Shown here: positions 26,676-35,149 of the stretch, piece by piece | How positions within the stretch are numbered: the stretch's first letter is position 1 | Layout: each line of letters opens with the position of its first letter | Origin: Anoxybacteroides tepidamans | GTDB taxonomy: Bacteria > Bacillota > Bacilli > Bacillales > Anoxybacillaceae | Length of the DNA: 56,358 nt | Assembly (NCBI RefSeq): GCF_014201465.1 | Contig: NZ_JACHEP010000020.1 | Coordinates: forward strand, 1 to 56,358 | Direction of reading: 5' to 3' | The notes under the pieces: generated by a model | The model's database searches: none | What the model was told of the DNA's origin: nothing | The model's input: the letters and a program-made list of their open reading frames with translations, nothing else | Position numbers and translations under genes: made by a program

Positions 26676-26801
26676 AAAAAATCCCCTCCTAGGTAGACTC
26701 TTAAGAACATCATACCATCAAATGTCCTCTTTTTTTACTGTCTACCTATAGGGGATAATACCAAAGCGTTATATTTTCCATTCCTTTTTTATCTTAAGAA
26801 A

Positions 26802-26832
26802 GGGGAGCCATCCAGTGGCCCCCCATTTATTT
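26802..26832. terminator. Convergent terminator between importer operon and GH36 gene
   Basis: GGGG-A-GCCA pairs with TGGC-C-CCCC with one mismatch, followed by ATTTATTTTT on the plus strand and preceded by A/T-rich sequence for the minus strand. It originally lay close behind the GH130 gene, before the IS3 element inserted. Confidence 0.6.
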
Positions 26833-26863
26833 TTCAAAAGTCGTTGATAGTATCACTTTTTTA

Positions 26864-29020
26864 TTAATGATTTAATGCTTTTAATTTAAACCATGTACTG
26901 ACGTAATCCCCCTTCAATGGAGGGATTGGAAGCCCCGCATACATTAATCTGTCCCCGCCATAAACATCTTCTGTTCCTTCAATTTGATAGTTCAATTCCG
27001 GATTCAATCCTTTTAATGTTAATTTGTAATATGGTGGATGCGCTTCGGCTAAAATTCGGAAATAGAAGACAATCGCTTCCGTTTGATCTTTTGACACAAA
27101 CATCCATGCTGTTTCGTTTCCTTCAAACGGACTTTTTAAACGATACATGTCACCTTTTTGTACTAAAGAGCGAATGTTTTTATACATCGCTACTTGCTCT
27201 TTTACAAATTCCTTTTCCTCTTCGGTAAACTTTGTTAAATCAAGTTCATAGCCGAAATTTCCTGACATTGCCATATTTCCTCGGGTTTTTAAAGGCGTAT
27301 TCCGTCCCACTTGATGATTCGGTACCGCGGACACGTGAGCGCCAATTGTGCTAACAGGATAAACAATGCTCATACCATATTGAATCTTTTGTCGCGCTAC
27401 GGCGTCAGTGTTATCACTCGTCCAAGTTTGCGGCATGTAATAAAGCATTCCTGGATCAAAACGTCCGCCTCCGCTCGAACAACTTTCAAATAAAATATGT
27501 GGAAAATTCAAAGTCAACCGCTCCAATAATTCGTAAAGCCCGAGGACATAACGATGAGCAATTTCCGTTTGCCGTTCAGGAGGGAAATCAGCTGAGCCGA
27601 TTTCTGTCATATAGCGATTCATATCCCACTTAATGTAGGAAATAGGTACTCTAGAGAAAAGGCTGCTTAACACATCATATATATAATCTCGCACTTCTTT
27701 TCTAGAAAAATCGAGAATAAGTTGATTACGGAAAAGCGTTCGTCTTCTTCCTTTTACGTGCAAGCACCAGTCAGGATGCTTCCGGTATAATTCACTTTCT
27801 GGAGAAATCATTTCTGGTTCGACCCATAAACCAAATTTTAATCCAAGATCGTTTATACGGTTCGCTAAATGTTCAAGCCCATGTGGAAGTTTCGCTCGAT
27901 CTTCATACCAATCCCCTAATGAGGTTGTATCATCATTTCGTTTACCAAACCAACCATCATCCAAGACAAACAATTCAATTCCTAATTCGGCACCGACTTT
28001 AGCAATTTCTAACAACTTTTCTTCATTAAAGTTAAAGTATGTGGCTTCCCAGTTGTTCACCAAAATAGGTCTTTCTTGATCTCGGTATATTCCACGGCAT
28101 AAGCGGGTCCGATAGAGACGATGAAAAGTTCTTGACATTTCACCGATTCCATTATTAGAATACACCATGATAGTTTCAGGAGTTTGGAAGCTTTCTCCCG
28201 GATTTAGTAACCAAGCAAAATCAAAAGGATTTATGCCAATTTGCACACGTGTATTGAAAAATTGATCTACTTCTGCTTGGGCAATGAAATTTCCGCTATA
28301 AACAAAACTGAAACCATAAACATCTCCATGGTCTTCATCTGCATTGGGACGTAAGAGGGCGATAAATGGATTCAATTGATGACTGCTTACACCCCTCCTA
28401 CTTTCAATGGTCGTTAATCCTGGTCCAAGTGGTTTTCTTTCTACTTGACCTTCCCTTGACCAAGCTCCAGATAAGTATAAAATATCGAAATTTGAATCTT
28501 GAAAATCAATACTTGCACTTAAAGCCCGCCATAAGCGAAGGGGTTTTTCACCCTGGTTGACAAATCGAACGGAGCGTGCAATTGCACAATGTTCTTCAAA
28601 CACGGTATAACTCATGATTACATTTAATCCTGAATATTTGTCAGATAGAACTAGTTCTAATGTTTGAGCCTCATCATCCGATTCCACATAAGTTGCCGGC
28701 AAACCTTCCAATTTAGGCTTTCCTTTAATGATACGATGTTCCTCATAAACAAGTTCGGTCACTCTGCTTCCATCTTCTAAGTGGACTTGGTAGGCGGGAC
28801 TTCTAAAATCTCCAGAACCGTACTGTGGGTATTCTTGCGGAAGACGATCTAAGAAATCTTGTTTTTGTTGTTCTAATAAAGTTTGTAAGCTTTGATCATG
28901 ACGGAGTTTTTTTCCCCAATACGCATGAGCAGGATAGCCGTTAATAATTTGAAAGATATAACTCGTATCTTTTGATTGAAGATGGAATAGATTGAAATCT
29001 TTTTCATAATAAATAGGCAT
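26864..29020 (-). CDS. GH36 alpha-galactosidase
   Basis: A 718-residue cytoplasmic GH36 alpha-galactosidase. It has the N-terminal beta-sandwich (YEKDFNLFHLQSKDTSYIF), NWEATYFNFNEEKLLEIAKV, FVLDDGWFGKRNDD, nucleophile Asp466 in YIKWDMNR, CSSGGGRFDPGM, and acid/base Asp536 in WTSDNTDA. The 70-residue spacing between the two fits characterised Bacillaceae enzymes. It removes alpha-1,6-galactose side chains from galactomanno-oligosaccharides. Start 29020 is chosen for AAAGGAG eight bases ahead. The 335 bases upstream (to the ROK gene's end) are AT-rich with no gene; a weak AAAAGCGTTAAAA cre-like sequence lies near 29308-29320. Confidence 0.95.
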   Translation of the reverse strand: MPIYYEKDFNLFHLQSKDTSYIFQIINGYPAHAYWGKKLRHDQSLQTLLEQQKQDFLDRLPQEYPQYGSGDFRSPAYQVHLEDGSRVTELVYEEHRIIKGKPKLEGLPATYVESDDEAQTLELVLSDKYSGLNVIMSYTVFEEHCAIARSVRFVNQGEKPLRLWRALSASIDFQDSNFDILYLSGAWSREGQVERKPLGPGLTTIESRRGVSSHQLNPFIALLRPNADEDHGDVYGFSFVYSGNFIAQAEVDQFFNTRVQIGINPFDFAWLLNPGESFQTPETIMVYSNNGIGEMSRTFHRLYRTRLCRGIYRDQERPILVNNWEATYFNFNEEKLLEIAKVGAELGIELFVLDDGWFGKRNDDTTSLGDWYEDRAKLPHGLEHLANRINDLGLKFGLWVEPEMISPESELYRKHPDWCLHVKGRRRTLFRNQLILDFSRKEVRDYIYDVLSSLFSRVPISYIKWDMNRYMTEIGSADFPPERQTEIAHRYVLGLYELLERLTLNFPHILFESCSSGGGRFDPGMLYYMPQTWTSDNTDAVARQKIQYGMSIVYPVSTIGAHVSAVPNHQVGRNTPLKTRGNMAMSGNFGYELDLTKFTEEEKEFVKEQVAMYKNIRSLVQKGDMYRLKSPFEGNETAWMFVSKDQTEAIVFYFRILAEAHPPYYKLTLKGLNPELNYQIEGTEDVYGGDRLMYAGLPIPPLKGDYVSTWFKLKALNH

Positions 29021-29355
29021 GAAAATACTCCTTTCTAATTTTAATTTCACGAAAGAAATAAGTTTTAATAGTTTTGAATTTTATAAAGCTTACCACCCCC
29101 GGCGATGTAGAAAATTAGTGAGGTGAACCAACCACATCTACCAATTCTAAAAAGGAAGTGGCAAGTTTGTTTCCTCAATTATTCATCTTTTTGTAAGAGT
29201 AAATCAAAGGACTAAGATCAATTTTTTCGTACTAAAAAACATATTTAATGAATAGTAAGAAAACCGTGTGTATCAGATTTTAAAAACCCCCAGATAAGAC
29301 ACTAGCCAAAAGCGTTAAAAAAGAAACCATGTCCTGCTACAAAAATTTTTATGAA

Positions 29356-30242
29356 TTACCGTACCAAAAGTCCCGCCCCAATTAATCCCGCTTTTTGATC
29401 GAGGGCTGCGCGCTCAATTTGAATGGAATCCCGTAAGCTTGGATATACGAACTCTTTTACTTTTTCTTTTAGTGGCTGGAGGATAATGTCACCTGATTTC
29501 ATGCCCCCCTCCGCCTAAAATGATGATTGGGATTGACGGTGTGTACGATATTGGCAATCCCAATCGCTAAGTAATGAACGGCACGGTCAATGATTTGTTT
29601 TGCGGTTTCGTTCCCTTCTTCGGCAAGCTGAAATACTTCTGCCGCTCCGCCTTTTATGCCTAATAGACGGGAACCTTCTTTTCCGATAGCCGTTCCACTT
29701 GCTAATGCTTCTAGCGCTCCTTTGTTTAGACCGGGCGCTCCTTCAGCGTTTGGGTCTACAATCATATTCCCTATTTCCGCGCAATTTCCTTGCGCTCCTT
29801 GGACAAGTTTTTTGTTTAAAACATATCCTCCGCCGATTCCAGTACTGACAGTGATGTAAAATACACTTTCTGCCTTTTTTCCGGCACCAACTGTTGCTTC
29901 CGCTAACGCTGCTGCATTGGCATCATTATCTAATACGACTTTCAGCTTCGTTGCTTCTCGTATTTTCTGGGCTAAAGGAATGTTTCGCCAGCCTGGAAGA
30001 TTCGGCGGCTCTAAAATCACACCTTCAAAAGGATTTAACGGACCAGGTGAACCGATGCCAATCGCTTGAATGTCAAATCCTTTTTTTGCTTCTTCTATTA
30101 ACCTAATCATCTGGCGGATCACATAATCAGGCCCTTTTTCAGCATTTGTTGGACAAGACATTTCTTTGACAAGTTGTCCGGCTTCATCTAATACGCCGAC
30201 ACGAAGATTTGTACCTCCTAAATCGATCCCAATCGTCCACAT
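29356..30242 (-). pseudogene. ROK-family sugar kinase, frameshifted near the C terminus
   Basis: The first open part (30242-29499) encodes a ROK kinase: ATP loop TIGIDLGGTNLRVGV, AIGIGSPGP, catalytic Asp in LDNDANAAALAE, VSTGIGGGYV and ALEALASG. After IANIVHTVNP the frame breaks in a GC-rich stretch with six G. The expected tail continues in another frame as MKSGDIILQPLKEKVKEF and QKAGLIGAGLLVR, ending at TAA 29358-29356. The usual zinc motif CxCGxxGC is replaced by PGLNKGA. It would phosphorylate mannose, fructose or glucose. Either it is truly broken or a homopolymer sequencing error has split it. Start 30242 has GAAGG/GAGG upstream. Confidence 0.8.
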
Positions 30243-30269
30243 TCTACCTTCTACCTCTTTTCCCATCTA

Positions 30270-31220
30270 TTAAACATGAGAAACAATAAGCTCACAGTTT
30301 CCTTGAATTTTAAATGTTCCCGATTGATGCGGTATAATAAAATGGCTTCCTTTTTGCAGCAGGAATCGTTCTCCATGTTGAATAAGCTCTCCTTCTCCTG
30401 TAATAACACTGCAAAGAAGGAAAAGTTGGTCCTGTGTAAAAGAGGTTTCTTTATGTATTTTCCATTTATAAACAGAGAAAAATTCTCCTTTCACAAAGGT
30501 TGTGATTGTAACACCATCTTTTTCTTCCTTAACTGGTTGACTCATTCCGTCAACATGGGGAACTGTTGTAACGTCAATCGCTTTATCTAAATGAAGTTCC
30601 CGTTTTTTCCCATTAGCATCGATGCGGTCATAATCATAAACGCGATACGTTGTATCTGAGTTTTGCTGAGTTTCAAGGACGAGTGTTCCTTCACAAAGGG
30701 CATGAATCGTTCCGTTCGGCACATAAAAGAAGTCACCCGGTTTAATTTTCACTTTGCGAAGCAATTCGTTCCATTGTCCGTTTTCAATCATTTGAACGAG
30801 TTCTTCTTTTGTTTTTGCGTTATGACCGTAAATCATTTCGGCATTCTCTTTACAGTCAATGATGTACCAGCACTCCGTTTTCCCTAATTCTCCGTTTTCA
30901 TGTTCGCTCGCATATTTATCATCCGGATGAACTTGTACGGATAAATCTTTATTGGCATCCAAAATTTTTGTTAATAAAGGAAACTTTTCTCCCTCTAGGT
31001 TACCAAACAATTCGCGATGCTGCTCCCATAATTCCCCTAATGCTTTCCCATTAAATGGTCCTTCAGCAACAACACTTTGTCCGTTCGGATGAGCCGAGAT
31101 AGCCCAACACTCTCCTGTTGTGTCTGATGGAATGTCATAACCGAATTGCTCTTTTAACGCAGTACCACCCCAAATGCGCTCTTTAAATACAGCCGTTAAG
31201 AAAATAGGTGATGGTTTCAT
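30270..31220 (-). CDS. manA: Mannose-6-phosphate isomerase, class I
   Basis: A 316-residue cupin-fold zinc enzyme interconverting mannose 6-phosphate and fructose 6-phosphate. Visible marks: ERIWGGTALKEQFGY, the zinc site VQVHPDDKYA, KTECWYII, and the second metal region VPNGTIHALCEGTLVLE. Its length equals that of Bacillus ManA/GmuF. GGAAGG lies ahead of the ATG. The ROK kinase follows 27 bases downstream in the same direction, giving a kinase-isomerase pair that feeds mannose into glycolysis. Confidence 0.94.
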   Translation of the reverse strand: MKPSPIFLTAVFKERIWGGTALKEQFGYDIPSDTTGECWAISAHPNGQSVVAEGPFNGKALGELWEQHRELFGNLEGEKFPLLTKILDANKDLSVQVHPDDKYASEHENGELGKTECWYIIDCKENAEMIYGHNAKTKEELVQMIENGQWNELLRKVKIKPGDFFYVPNGTIHALCEGTLVLETQQNSDTTYRVYDYDRIDANGKKRELHLDKAIDVTTVPHVDGMSQPVKEEKDGVTITTFVKGEFFSVYKWKIHKETSFTQDQLFLLCSVITGEGELIQHGERFLLQKGSHFIIPHQSGTFKIQGNCELIVSHV

Positions 31221-31480
31221 GATTGCTTTTCCTTCCTTTCTATGTCAAGATGTGTTGTCCAATGATTGAAGTTTCTAGTTGTAGAGCCTTGCTCTTTTCT
31301 GACAAATCACCAGCCCCTTTGGATTGGTGACGGCATAATGGAGAAGAATCCTTAGCCAAGATTGAAATTGACGTGGATTCAACTAAATAATAAGTGGCTT
31401 TGAATTTCTTTAAGGCTGTCTATATATCTTTTTAATAAGAAATACTGTAAGACTCATAAAAAATCATTTCAACATATACA

Positions 31481-31581
31481 TTAGTTTAACAATTAGTTTA
31501 TAATTTGTATATCGTTAGTTTTACGATTAGTTTATATTTTTGTATCATTAGTTTAACGAATGGTTTATAATTTGTATATCA
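31481..31581 (+). repeat. Three tandem 33-34-bp direct repeats upstream of the SGNH esterase operon
   Basis: Units at 31481-31514, 31515-31547 and 31548-31581 share TTAGTTTwAC.A.T.GTTTATA.TTTGTAT. Within each unit TTAGTTTA-like sequence occurs twice, 11 bases apart, so the array places like half-sites about one helical turn apart. It ends 38 bases before the esterase start. Likely uses are an array of activator sites (AraC-type regulators such as YesN bind direct repeats) or reiterated -10-like boxes. The rest of the 31221-31619 gap is AT-rich divergent promoter region without a gene. Confidence 0.75.
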
Positions 31582-31619
31582 TACTAAACTTTTAGATGGA
31601 ATATGAAGGAGGTAAACTG

Positions 31620-32252
31620 ATGAAATTCAATCGAAATGACCGAATTGTATTTATTGGAGATAGCATAACGGAATGGGGGAGATGGGAGGATCCGGAAAAC
31701 ATCGGTTCAGGATATGTTCGGTTGATTCACGATTATTTTGTTGTGAATGATCCCAATAACTACCCTGAGGTCATTAATCGCGGGGTGGGCGGTGATCGAA
31801 TTACTAATTTGCTAGAAAGATGGGAAGAGGATGTGATTCAATTACGACCGGATTTTGTGTCTATATCAATTGGGATTAATGATGTTTGGCGTCAATTGGA
31901 TCATCCCGAATTAGAGCAAGTATATCCAGAACAGTTTGAGCAAATTTATGAGAATTTGCTCACCCAAGTGAAAGAAAAAACTAACGCAAAATTAATTCTT
32001 ATGGAACCGACGATTATCGAAGAGGATGTTCATTCAGCAGGGAATCAAAAGTTAGTTCCATATGTGAAAATTGTAGGGGAAATAGCTAATAAATTCCATG
32101 CTATTCTTGTACCTACCCATCAGGCGTTTATTTCTTACTTGCAGGCTAATTCAGAGAAGAAACTTACTACTGACGGGGTACATATGAATTCTTTAGGAAA
32201 TATGCTTATGGCACAGACGTGGATTAAAGCTTTTGAAGCAGCTAAGGTATGA
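31620..32252 (+). CDS. SGNH/GDSL-family esterase, probably acetyl-oligosaccharide deacetylase
   Basis: A 210-residue cytoplasmic SGNH hydrolase. All four blocks are visible: FIGDSITEWGRWED (nucleophile Ser), NRGVGGDRITNL, SIGINDVWRQL and the Asp-His pair in TTDGVHMNSLG. It resembles Geobacillus Axe2-type acetyl-xylan esterases in size and layout. In this island it would remove acetyl groups from imported glucomanno-oligosaccharides. The start at 31620 has GGAGG eight bases before it. It is the first gene of an operon with the ABC exporter-like gene and GH113. Confidence 0.85.
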   Translation: MKFNRNDRIVFIGDSITEWGRWEDPENIGSGYVRLIHDYFVVNDPNNYPEVINRGVGGDRITNLLERWEEDVIQLRPDFVSISIGINDVWRQLDHPELEQVYPEQFEQIYENLLTQVKEKTNAKLILMEPTIIEEDVHSAGNQKLVPYVKIVGEIANKFHAILVPTHQAFISYLQANSEKKLTTDGVHMNSLGNMLMAQTWIKAFEAAKV

Positions 32253-32291
32253 ACAACATTGACTTATACCCTCTGAAAGGAGAGGTAACCT

Positions 32292-34070
32292 TTGAGAAAG
32301 GAAGAAGCATCTTTTGATTATATCAAATTGTTTGAAGAGGAAAGCGACACAAATGTTAAGCCATTGAAATTACTGTACCATCTCTATAAAGAACATTTAT
32401 TAAAAATCGTTATCTCGTTTTTCTTTTATATCATAAAAAGCTCGCCTGTATGGGTTTTACCGATGATTACGGCAAATGTGATTAATATCGCGACAAACCC
32501 TAAAGAACATAAGCTTTCAGAACTTTGGATTCAATTAATGATCATCTTGATTGTAGTTCTTCAAAATATACCGATGCATATTATTCATGTTGCCTTTTTT
32601 AGTAAAGCCTTACGTCAAGTTGAGGCAGGTCTTCGAAGTACACTTGTTAGAAAACTGCAGCAGCTATCAATAGGTTTTTACGGTCATTTAGGTACTGGGA
32701 GAATACAGGCAAAAGTGTTAAGAGATGTAGAAGCCATTGAAATGTTATCGAGACAATTGATGCTTAGCTTAATGCCGGCGATCGTTAATTTGACGATCGC
32801 GATTGTCTTAACGATGATGCATAGTATGAAGATTGCTTACTTTTATATCATTATGATTCCAACATCTATGCTTATTGTGTCGATCTTTCGAAAAAAAATA
32901 AAAAAAACGAACCGGGATTTTCGGGAAAATATCGAAGAAATGTCAGGACAGGTATCTGAAATGGTGGAAATGATACCGGTAACAAGAGCCCATGCTCTTG
33001 AGGATTTAGAAATTAAAAAGATGGAGTCGAGACTTCAGGATATTAAACAAAAAGGGTATCGGTTAGATATTTTGGAAAGTTATTTTGCTTCTTCTAACTG
33101 GGTAGTATTTCAGTTGTTTCAAATCCTATGTCTATTTTTCACTGTCTATTTAGCTTACAAGGGAAAGATGCCTGTTGGAGATGTTGTCATGTATCAGGGC
33201 TATTTTACCTTAATTCTAGGAGCGGTGACTGGAATTTTGAATGTTTATCCCATTATCGCAAAAGGGTTTGAATCTCTTTATTCGGTAACGGAAATTCTCC
33301 TTTCTAACGACACGGAGCCTTTTAAAGGCAGAAAATTTCCGGAACCATTTGAAGGGAATATCACGTTTAAAGATGTGTCATTTAAATATGAAGATTCAGA
33401 AAGACATGCACTTAAGTCTTTTTCTTTAGATGTAAAAGCAGGCGAAACGATTGCTTTTGTTGGGGAATCAGGTTCAGGAAAATCAACGATCTTAAACCTT
33501 ATTATTGGTTTTTATAAGGCACAGGAAGGTACAATTCTCATTGACGGTGTCCCAATTAATGAGATTGATATAAAAAAATATCGGAAGTTACTAGCGATTG
33601 TCCTGCAAGATACTATTTTATTCTCGGGGACCATTCGGGATAACATTACATACGGTCTTCCAAAGGTACGTGAGGAGAAGTTGCAACAAGTCATTAAAAT
33701 GGCGAATTTGGAAGAAGTTATTCAAAATCTTCCGGAAGGATTAGACACACAAGTCGGTGAAGGCGGAGCGAAGCTTTCAGGGGGGCAAAAACAAAGAATT
33801 GCGATTGCCCGGGCACTAATTCGTGATCCTAAAATTATTATTTTAGATGAGGCAACATCTGCGCTAGATAACAAATCCGAACGCTTTGTTCAGCAAGCGT
33901 TGGAGCAACTTACCAAAAATCGTACAACGTTTATTGTTGCCCACCGTCTTTCAACAATCAGTCATGCGGATCGAATTGTCGTATTAAAGAACGGTAGCAT
34001 TGTCGAAATTGGTTCGTATGATGAGCTTATGGCGAAAAAAGGGATGTTTTATCAATTACAGCAAGCTTAA
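32292..34070 (+). CDS. ABC exporter-type half transporter (membrane domain plus ATPase)
   Basis: A 592-residue type-IV (exporter) ABC half transporter. Six membrane helices span about residues 30-320, followed by a nucleotide-binding domain: Walker A VGESGSGKS, Q-loop IVLQDT, signature LSGGQKQRI, Walker B KIIILDEATSALD, switch His in IVAHRLST. It starts with TTG after GGAGAGG. It is not the missing importer ATPase: the architecture is that of homodimeric exporters. Its place between an esterase and GH113 is unusual. It could export an inhibitory by-product or a signal, but no substrate can be read from the sequence. Confidence 0.85.
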   Translation: MRKEEASFDYIKLFEEESDTNVKPLKLLYHLYKEHLLKIVISFFFYIIKSSPVWVLPMITANVINIATNPKEHKLSELWIQLMIILIVVLQNIPMHIIHVAFFSKALRQVEAGLRSTLVRKLQQLSIGFYGHLGTGRIQAKVLRDVEAIEMLSRQLMLSLMPAIVNLTIAIVLTMMHSMKIAYFYIIMIPTSMLIVSIFRKKIKKTNRDFRENIEEMSGQVSEMVEMIPVTRAHALEDLEIKKMESRLQDIKQKGYRLDILESYFASSNWVVFQLFQILCLFFTVYLAYKGKMPVGDVVMYQGYFTLILGAVTGILNVYPIIAKGFESLYSVTEILLSNDTEPFKGRKFPEPFEGNITFKDVSFKYEDSERHALKSFSLDVKAGETIAFVGESGSGKSTILNLIIGFYKAQEGTILIDGVPINEIDIKKYRKLLAIVLQDTILFSGTIRDNITYGLPKVREEKLQQVIKMANLEEVIQNLPEGLDTQVGEGGAKLSGGQKQRIAIARALIRDPKIIILDEATSALDNKSERFVQQALEQLTKNRTTFIVAHRLSTISHADRIVVLKNGSIVEIGSYDELMAKKGMFYQLQQA

Positions 34071-34096
34071 TGATATTAATGATAGAAGGTGATGGT

Positions 34097-35026
34097 ATGG
34101 AATACATTAAAGGATTTACATTCGGGTGGATGAGTCGGAAAGGAGATTTTAAAAAGCCAGAGGCGAAGAAATCTCTCAAATTGTTAAAAGAGAGAACCGG
34201 CATCGATCATGTCATTATCGCGTTAGCGGCTTTACAAGATACAGCTCATACAACAGAAATAGATTTTACGGGTGAACATATGGTCGATGATGGTGAGTTA
34301 ATCGACATGATCACGTATGCTCAATCGCTTGGATTAAAAGTAATTTTAAAGCCAACAGTAAACTGTAAGGACGGAACATGGAGAGCCCACATCAATTTTT
34401 TCGATGTGGATGTACCTTGTGAACCGAAATGGAGTGAATGGTTTCAAAGCTATACGGCATATCAGCTGCATTATGCGGAAATTGCTGAAAAAACAAACTG
34501 TGTGATGTATATCATTGGTTGTGAAATGGTACAAGCGGAACGTCGAGAACGGGAATGGCGCAATTTAATTCAAGAGGTGAGAAAAGTATACAGAGGTCCA
34601 ATCACCTATAATACTGACAAATATCAAGAAGGAAATGTCAAATGGTGGGATGCGGTCGATATCATTTCTTCCAGTGGTTATTATCCAATCGATGATTGGG
34701 ACAATCAGCTTGATCGAATTGAAAACATTCTTCAACAATGGAATAAACCGTTCTTTTTTGCTGAAGCGGGTTGCCCGAGTCGTACCGGATCCTCCTTCGT
34801 TCCCAATGACTGGGGATTAAAAGGAGAGGCGAATGTAAAGGAGCAAGAAAACTATTATCAAGTAATGTTTGCGAAAACAAAGGAACGTGCATGGGTAAAA
34901 GGATTTGGCTTATGGGACTGGAGTGCTCTTTTATATGATGAAAATGAAGCGAGTAACGATAAAGGTTACGGCGTGTATGGAAAACCGGCAGAAAAGGTGA
35001 TCAAGGATTTTTATTCTTCGATTTAG
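34097..35026 (+). CDS. GH113 beta-mannanase/manno-oligosaccharide hydrolase
   Basis: A 309-residue protein of family GH113 (clan A barrel). It opens with KGFTFGWMSRKGDFKKPEAK and has HVIIALAALQDTAHTTEID, LKPTVNCKDGTWRAHI, the acid/base Glu143 in IIGCEMVQAE and the nucleophile Glu223 in FFFAEAGCPSRTG. Characterised members hydrolyse beta-1,4-mannan and manno-oligosaccharides. No signal peptide, so it acts on imported oligosaccharides. I start at 34097 (GAAGGTGAT ahead) rather than at 34070, which overlaps the previous gene. A terminator follows. Confidence 0.9.
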   Translation: MEYIKGFTFGWMSRKGDFKKPEAKKSLKLLKERTGIDHVIIALAALQDTAHTTEIDFTGEHMVDDGELIDMITYAQSLGLKVILKPTVNCKDGTWRAHINFFDVDVPCEPKWSEWFQSYTAYQLHYAEIAEKTNCVMYIIGCEMVQAERREREWRNLIQEVRKVYRGPITYNTDKYQEGNVKWWDAVDIISSSGYYPIDDWDNQLDRIENILQQWNKPFFFAEAGCPSRTGSSFVPNDWGLKGEANVKEQENYYQVMFAKTKERAWVKGFGLWDWSALLYDENEASNDKGYGVYGKPAEKVIKDFYSSI

Positions 35027-35034
35027 TGCTATGG

Positions 35035-35062
35035 AAAAGTGCTCTTTTAGGGTACTTTTTTC
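35035..35062 (+). terminator. Intrinsic terminator after GH113
   Basis: AAAAGTGCT pairs with GGTACTTTT (9 bp including two wobble pairs) and is followed by a T run. It ends the esterase-exporter-GH113 operon. Confidence 0.75.
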
Positions 35063-35088
35063 TTTACAGAAAAAAGAAATTAGGTTAT

Positions 35089-35119
35089 TGTTATCGTATA
35101 GATATAAAGTTATGATAAC
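35089..35119 (+). promoter_or_regulatory. Operator-like repeats before the GH2-LacI operon
   Basis: TTGTTATCG near 35088-35096 and the perfect palindrome GTTATGATAAC (35109-35119) share the GTTA/TAAC arms seen elsewhere in the island. They lie about 30 bases before the beta-mannosidase gene, whose operon includes its own LacI-type gene, so autoregulation is likely. Confidence 0.45.
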
Positions 35120-35149
35120 AAAAATAACAAAATTGATGGGGTGGATTTG

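Larger units (their letters stand above)
25482..26755 (-). mobile_element. IS3-family (IS150-group) insertion sequence, apparently intact
   Basis: A 1.27-kb element with imperfect terminal repeats (left TCCCTGTCAAGTAGACAATG; the right end read in reverse has TAGGTAGACAGTAAAAAAAG) and two overlapping minus-strand frames orfA and orfB. Both are open, the DDE triad is present, and a frameshift heptamer is in place, so it may still be active. It lies between the GH130_2 gene and the convergent terminator at 26802. Confidence 0.88.

Noticed and set aside
29490-29530. Programmed frameshift in the ROK kinase
   Set aside because: The needed shift involves two places and no typical slip heptamer with downstream structure. 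Decay or sequencing error is simpler.
31481-31581. Triple direct repeat as a CRISPR array
   Set aside because: The units are contiguous without unique spacers, are imperfect, and lie directly before a gene with no cas genes nearby.
32292-34070. ABC protein as the missing importer ATPase
   Set aside because: It has its own membrane domain fused to the ATPase, the architecture of exporters, and lacks the TOBE-type C-terminal domain of MalK/MsmX proteins.
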